Origin: Actinomycetota bacterium
GTDB taxonomy: Bacteria; Actinomycetota; Acidimicrobiia; IMCC26256; PALSA-610
Reading direction: 5' to 3'
DNA: 14,065 bases
Assembly: GCA_005779345.1 (NCBI GenBank)
Contig: SXJQ01000266.1
Coordinates: 1-14,065 of the forward strand
The position numbers were made by a program, and so were the translations under genes. Positions within the stretch are counted from its first letter, which is position 1; every line of letters begins with the position of its first letter. The notes under the pieces were generated by a model. It ran no database searches. It saw only the letters and a list, made by a program, of their open reading frames with translations, and was not told the DNA's origin. This document shows positions 13,400 through 14,065 of the stretch, one piece after another.

Positions 13400-14065
13400 T
13401 CAGGCCTCGGCCTGCGCCAACGTGTGCTGTTCGATCATGAGGCGCAGGTCGTGCGGACGGCTCGACGCGGCGAGCGCTTCGCGCAGGTCGATGAGGCCCC
13501 GTTCGTACAGCGACAGCAGGCTCTGATCGAACGTCTGCATCCCGTAGTACTCGCCGTCGGCGATGATCTCGTCGATCTCGTGAGTCTCGTCCGCGTTCAC
13601 GATCTTGTCGAACACGCGCCCGGTGGCGACGAGCACCTCGACGGCGGGCATCCGTCCGCCGCTGTCGCGAACCTCGACGAGGCGCTGGCTCACGATCCCG
13701 CGCAACGTTCCCGCGACGGCCATGCGGACCTGCCGCTGCTCGTGCGGCGGGAAGAAGTCGATGATCCGGTTGATCGTCTCGGTCGCCGAGATCGTGTGGA
13801 GGGTCGAGAACACGAGATGGCCCGTCTCCGCCGCCGACAACGCGGTCTTCACGGTCTCGGGGTCACGCATCTCACCGATGAGGATCACGTCGGGGTCCTG
13901 GCGCAGGACCCGCTTCAGCGCCGCGTGGAAGTCGGCGGTGTCGGTCCCGATCTCGCGTTGGTTGACGACCGACTGCTTGTCGGTGTGCAGGACCTCGATC
14001 GGGTCCTCGATCGTCACGATGTGACGCGACATCGTCTCGTTGATGTGGTCGATCATCGACGCGAG
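13400..14065 (-). CDS. PilT-like twitching ATPase, 5' end cut by window
   Basis: The last 221 codons of a secretion ATPase of the PilT/GspE group; the N-terminal half, with Walker A, lies outside the window. Seen from the first complete Met at 14056: the Asp box HIVTIEDPIEVLH (12-24), Walker B VLRQDPDVILIGEMRD (50-65), the His box ALSAAETGHLVFSTLHT (72-88), and the PilT-like GMQTFDQSLLSL (172-183). PilT hexamers retract type IV pili using ATP. The PilT motif AIRNLIRE, needed for retraction, is replaced by GRVFDKIVN-like residues (146-154), so this may be a divergent PilT paralogue, as often found in actinobacteria. No other pilus gene is in view. It may lie upstream of pcnA with a 107-bp gap. 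Confidence 0.9.
   Translation of the reverse strand, partial: LASMIDHINETMSRHIVTIEDPIEVLHTDKQSVVNQREIGTDTADFHAALKRVLRQDPDVILIGEMRDPETVKTALSAAETGHLVFSTLHTISATETINRIIDFFPPHEQRQVRMAVAGTLRGIVSQRLVEVRDSGGRMPAVEVLVATGRVFDKIVNADETHEIDEIIADGEYYGMQTFDQSLLSLYERGLIDLREALAASSRPHDLRLMIEQHTLAQAEA

Noticed and set aside
12291..13526. Plus-strand frame opposite pcnA and the PilT-like gene
   Set aside because: Antisense, compositionally biased, no domain.

Overview
The window comes from a GC-rich actinobacterial chromosome. The evidence is very high third-position GC, many GTG and TTG starts, and protein sequences and gene sets closest to Actinomycetota (a PcnA resembling the mycobacterial one, a DUF5318-like protein, an SSB with a Gly-rich linker and acidic tip, a Cys-less Ltp2-type thiolase paired with DUF35). 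The acidimicrobial class is my guess from overall flavour and is not proven. Thirteen of the fifteen genes lie on the minus strand. No tRNA, rRNA, CRISPR array, insertion sequence or prophage was seen; the only mobile element is an intein.

Minus-strand genes, read from the right. At 14065-13400 is the 3' part of a PilT-like twitching ATPase, whose 5' end lies outside the window. Next is pcnA (CCA-adding or poly(A) polymerase, 13292-11895), which converges with a plus-strand SAM methyltransferase (11102-11890). The methyltransferase is divergent from an acyltransferase-3 membrane protein (10982-9801), and three copies of a 14-bp tandem repeat lie between them. A DUF5318-like zinc protein (9811-9446) and a GT4 glycosyltransferase (9432-8266) follow. 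A short Cys-rich plus-strand protein (8090-8308) overlaps the end of the glycosyltransferase gene and is divergent from panB (8000-7113). PanB is translationally coupled to a DUF192 lipoprotein (7116-6604).

Next is the conserved operon rpsF-ssb-rpsR-rplI (6377-4596), with a 5' hairpin and a very strong Shine-Dalgarno sequence before rpsF. Its S18 carries an unusual acidic tail of about 73 residues. A 279-bp gap separates it from dnaB; the gap holds strong palindromes and several DnaA-box-like 9-mers. dnaB (4316-1677) encodes a 454-residue helicase interrupted by a 425-residue intein with an apparently intact LAGLIDADG endonuclease. Directly behind dnaB are a Cys-less thiolase-like protein and a DUF35 Zn-ribbon/OB-fold protein whose genes overlap by 4 bp, resembling steroid side-chain aldolase pairs.

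rpsF-ssb-rpsR-rplI-dnaB, the DUF5318-like gene and pcnA all have origin-proximal counterparts in Mycobacterium, so the window may derive from a rearranged origin-side neighbourhood. Five genes have a -10-like hexamer placed 6-8 nt before the start codon, which suggests leaderless transcripts, while the ribosomal-protein operon uses clear Shine-Dalgarno sites. The most notable items are the DnaB intein, the S18 tail, the DnaA-box-like cluster before dnaB, the repeat in the acyltransferase/methyltransferase divergent promoter, and the small Cys-rich protein.
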